From Solirubrobacterales bacterium 70-9 (lineage in GTDB: Bacteria > Actinomycetota > Thermoleophilia > Solirubrobacterales > 70-9): 25,575 nt of DNA. The notes beneath the pieces are model-generated. The model saw nothing but the letters and a program-made list of their open reading frames with translations. It was not told the DNA's origin and made no database searches. The translations under genes were made by a program, and so were the position numbers. The DNA lies in NCBI GenBank assembly GCA_001898095.1, contig MKSH01000253.1, positions 439 to 26,013 of the forward strand. Direction: 5' to 3'. Below, piece by piece: positions 24,197 to 25,575 of the stretch (position 1 is its first letter; each line of letters starts with the position of its first letter).

Positions 24197-24751
24197 CTAC
24201 GAGTAGAGGGAACGGCAGCCGTCGACCCACTCAGGCCAGGCGCCGGACAGACGCTCTTCGACCGCGCGGTCGATGGCCTGGGATTGACCCACGCGCGCGG
24301 TCACCTGGGCGTAGAGCGCGTCGAAGGTTGCGACCGAGGTGCCCGCCGGCGCCTGGCCTGGCGCGAAGAACCCGCCCAGATCATCGACGCCGAACCGGGC
24401 CCCGATAGACAAGAACACAAGGTGCCCGACGGCCGCGGCCGCCATGTTCGCGTGCTCCTCGACCCGGTCGTTGGTGACCTCCACACCCGCCGCCCTGACC
24501 AGCTCTTCTGCCCAGTCCATCAGCGCTCCGCTCTTCGAGGCGGCACTGGCGAACGAGGTCTTGAATGGCTTCTCAGCGCTCTGCTGCATCGCTTCGCCGA
24601 TGACCCGGCAGAGGTTCTCGCGCTGCCTCAGGATCAGGGGTTCCATCCACTCGGGGCCGCCCAGTCCCCACTCGATCCGCAGAACCGCCTTGCCACCGGC
24701 GTCGACCCCGGTGATCGTCAGCTCGGTGCCCTTGAAGACCTCCTGGGTCAT
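24197..24751 (-). CDS. Unknown protein, possibly C-terminal part of a frameshifted gene
   Basis: 184 residues from ATG 24751, which overlaps the stop of the upstream small ORF as ATGA. No family is recognised. The protein is soluble-looking: VFKGTELTITGVDAGGKAVL as strands, then helical stretches (ILRQRENLCRVIGEAMQQSA, SGALMDWAEELVRAAGVEV), a hydrophobic AAAAVGHLVFLSIGARFG and a C-terminal EERLSGAWPEWVDGC. There is no ribosome site before the ATG, and the same frame stays open and protein-like upstream (YRRLCPLASIARLQM), so the true N-terminus may be encoded by the 24748-24939 ORF with one base lost between. Last gene of the leftward cluster beside the tRNA remnant. Confidence 0.62.
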   Translation of the reverse strand: MTQEVFKGTELTITGVDAGGKAVLRIEWGLGGPEWMEPLILRQRENLCRVIGEAMQQSAEKPFKTSFASAASKSGALMDWAEELVRAAGVEVTNDRVEEHANMAAAAVGHLVFLSIGARFGVDDLGGFFAPGQAPAGTSVATFDALYAQVTARVGQSQAIDRAVEERLSGAWPEWVDGCRSLYS

Positions 24752-24939
24752 CTGCAACCGGGCGATCGATGCCAGCGGACAGAGCCGCCGGTACCCCGTT
24801 CGCCCACCCCGACGATCTCCTCGACCCCGATGCCTTCCTGGCCGAGGACGACGTCGAGGTGACGGCCGTAGGTCTCCTGCCGGTTTTGATCGGCGATCCC
24901 GGCATCCATGTAGAGGTTGACGTAGTCGTTGTTTGACAC
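24748..24939 (-). CDS. Small ORF, 63 aa, probable N-terminal part of the next gene
   Basis: GTG 24939 is preceded by AAAGG and starts MSNNDYVNLYMDAGIADQNR, which looks genuinely coding through GVEEIVGVGERG. The last about 17 residues (TGGSVRWHRSPGCR end) look out of frame. Adding one G to the GGGG run (plus-strand CCCC at 24794-24797) would read GVGERGYRRLCPLASIARLQ and continue into the 24197-24751 frame, giving one protein of about 250 residues. Alternatively two coupled genes. Unknown family either way. Confidence 0.5.
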   Translation of the reverse strand: MSNNDYVNLYMDAGIADQNRQETYGRHLDVVLGQEGIGVEEIVGVGERGTGGSVRWHRSPGCR

Positions 24940-24962
24940 GGCTACCTTTCGGTCGCCGCTGC

Positions 24963-25226
24963 TCAGAAGTCCATGATGCTGTGCCGCTGCATCAGGTGGA
25001 CCTGCATCGCCGAGACGGCGTTGGATTCGGGCACGGGACGGCCGCCCCCCCACGCTTCGTCCATCAGGCCGCAGACCGGACATTCGAAGGTGAAGGCGCG
25101 CTGCCCGTTGTTGTCGGTGACTTCGATCAGGTGGGACCGGTAGTGCTCGTACTTCTCCGTCTCGGGGATCGCCTCCGAGCAGAAGAAGCACTGATGCAGC
25201 TTCGGTCCACGTCGAAATAGAGACAT
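24963..25226 (-). CDS. Small double C2H2-like zinc-finger protein
   Basis: 87 residues with a strong GGAGGAGA ribosome site before ATG 25226. Two metal-binding sets are visible: Cys13, Cys16, His28, His32 (CFFCSEAIPETEKYEHYRSH) and Cys49, Cys52, His77, His82 (CPVCGLMDEAW ... VHLMQRH). Spacing resembles treble-clef or C2H2 fingers, so it probably binds zinc and perhaps nucleic acid or a protein partner. No named family is recognised. It lies 18 bases after the WXG100-like gene and 23 bases before the unknown ORF, in one leftward cluster. Confidence 0.75.
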   Translation of the reverse strand: MSLFRRGPKLHQCFFCSEAIPETEKYEHYRSHLIEVTDNNGQRAFTFECPVCGLMDEAWGGGRPVPESNAVSAMQVHLMQRHSIMDF

Positions 25227-25244
25227 CGGGTTCTCCTCCTTTGA

Positions 25245-25478
25245 TCAACCGCTGTTCAACTCGGCGTCCGCCCGGGCGGCGATCTGCGCGATCGAGCCCA
25301 GCTCCGCCCGCATGTTCCGGCCGCCGTCGAGCACCGGCGCCAGGTGCTCCGCTTCGAATTGATGCCGCGCCTCTCCTCGCCACCGATCGGCAAGGCTCGA
25401 GACCCGCGACTCGAGGCTGCGCTGGGCGTCGGCCGCGGCGGACTCGAGGGCGGCCAGCCTTCTGCCGGACTCAGCCAT
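25245..25478 (-). CDS. Small WXG100-like helical hairpin protein
   Basis: 77 residues, almost wholly helical. Heptad-like helix 1 (RRLAALESAAADAQRSLESR then VSSLADRW), the turn motif Trp33-Arg34-Gly35, Phe41 eight residues later (RWRGEARHQF), then a second helix (NMRAELGSIAQIAARADAEL). This is the WxG...F pattern of ESAT-6/CFP-10-like type VII secretion substrates, though shorter than the usual about 100 residues and weak evidence in such a small protein. ATG 25478 overlaps the end of the ParB-like gene by 8 bases. A generic coiled-coil protein is the alternative. Confidence 0.6.
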   Translation of the reverse strand: MAESGRRLAALESAAADAQRSLESRVSSLADRWRGEARHQFEAEHLAPVLDGGRNMRAELGSIAQIAARADAELNSG

Positions 25479-25575
25479 GGATCTTCCCCGGCAGGTGGGT
25501 GATGCCTAGCTGGCGGGCGATCGCGATGCGATGCCGCCCCGAGTTGACGCTGAAGCTGCCGTCGGAGCGACGCGA
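25471..25575 (-). CDS. ParB/sulfiredoxin-like domain, C-terminal end only
   Basis: Open frame entering from the right edge and ending at TGA 25471-25473. The last 34 residues include DGSFSVNSGRHRIAIARQLG then ITHLPGKIHG. The SGRHRIAIARQLGI motif corresponds to the GxHRxxAxxxLG box of the ParB/Srx nuclease-like fold. The box lies at the extreme C-terminus, unlike partition ParB proteins in which it is N-terminal; domain-final placement is seen in ParB-like enzymes and some polymorphic toxins. The bulk of the protein lies outside the window. Confidence 0.65.
   Translation of the reverse strand, partial: SRRSDGSFSVNSGRHRIAIARQLGITHLPGKIHG

Noticed and set aside
23940..24230. 96-aa minus-strand ORF across the tRNA remnant
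   Set aside because: Its translation simply reads through the tRNA-like and hairpin sequences; no ribosome site or protein-like pattern.

Overview
The window is high-GC DNA with GTG/TTG starts, dense 4-base gene overlaps and several apparently leaderless genes. This suggests an actinobacterium-like genome, perhaps a Thermoleophilia/Solirubrobacterales-type lineage. The phylum is an inference; no marker gene is present. The gene content is accessory metabolism: acyl-CoA ligases, SDRs, an oligopeptide-type ABC importer, agmatine catabolism and four transcription regulators or regulator-like sites.

Layout. (1) 1-4045: a divergent catabolic module. A leftward SnoaL-like protein and a group D flavin monooxygenase (acyl-CoA dehydrogenase fold, cut by the window edge) face a rightward SDR-SDR-TetR operon. 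Two tandem TACG-N4-CGTA-type operators lie between them. Sampled stretches here have lower GC (about 62%) than the rest (about 72%). (2) 4046-4407: gene-poor seam with two small ORFs. (3) 4250-10113: two coupled AMP-forming acyl-CoA ligases diverge from a PHP-type phosphotriesterase-family hydrolase and a phenylacetate-CoA-ligase-like enzyme. A GGTAC-N4-GTACC operator sits between the two arms. (4) 10114-10461: G/C-rich repeat-bearing gap. (5) 10462-15673: leftward ABC importer operon (fused double ATPase, permease, lipoprotein, permease). (6) 15760-19024: MBL-fold hydrolase, Lrp/AsnC regulator, and a fold-III PLP decarboxylase fused in one frame to a VOC/glyoxalase domain. (7) 19075-21829: TetR regulator diverging from agmatine deiminase and N-carbamoylputrescine amidase. 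The operator here matches the one at 7.65 kb in 22 of 23 bases. (8) 21900-23883: PaaI thioesterase, SnoaL-like protein, DUF488 protein, cupin. (9) 23938-25575: a degenerate tRNA-Met 3' half, then a leftward cluster of unfamiliar genes (ParB-like C-terminus, WXG100-like protein, double zinc finger, and a possibly frameshifted unknown).

How it fits together. The shared operator predicts that the TetR at 19.7 kb controls both the ligase/hydrolase cluster and the agmatine pathway, joining two loci 12 kb apart. The decarboxylase-VOC fusion, aguA and aguB could form an amino acid -> agmatine -> N-carbamoylputrescine -> putrescine route, with the ABC importer supplying peptides or amino-acid-like substrates. 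The decarboxylase substrate cannot be decided from sequence. The right edge looks like the border of an integrated element carrying a type VII-secretion-like cargo.
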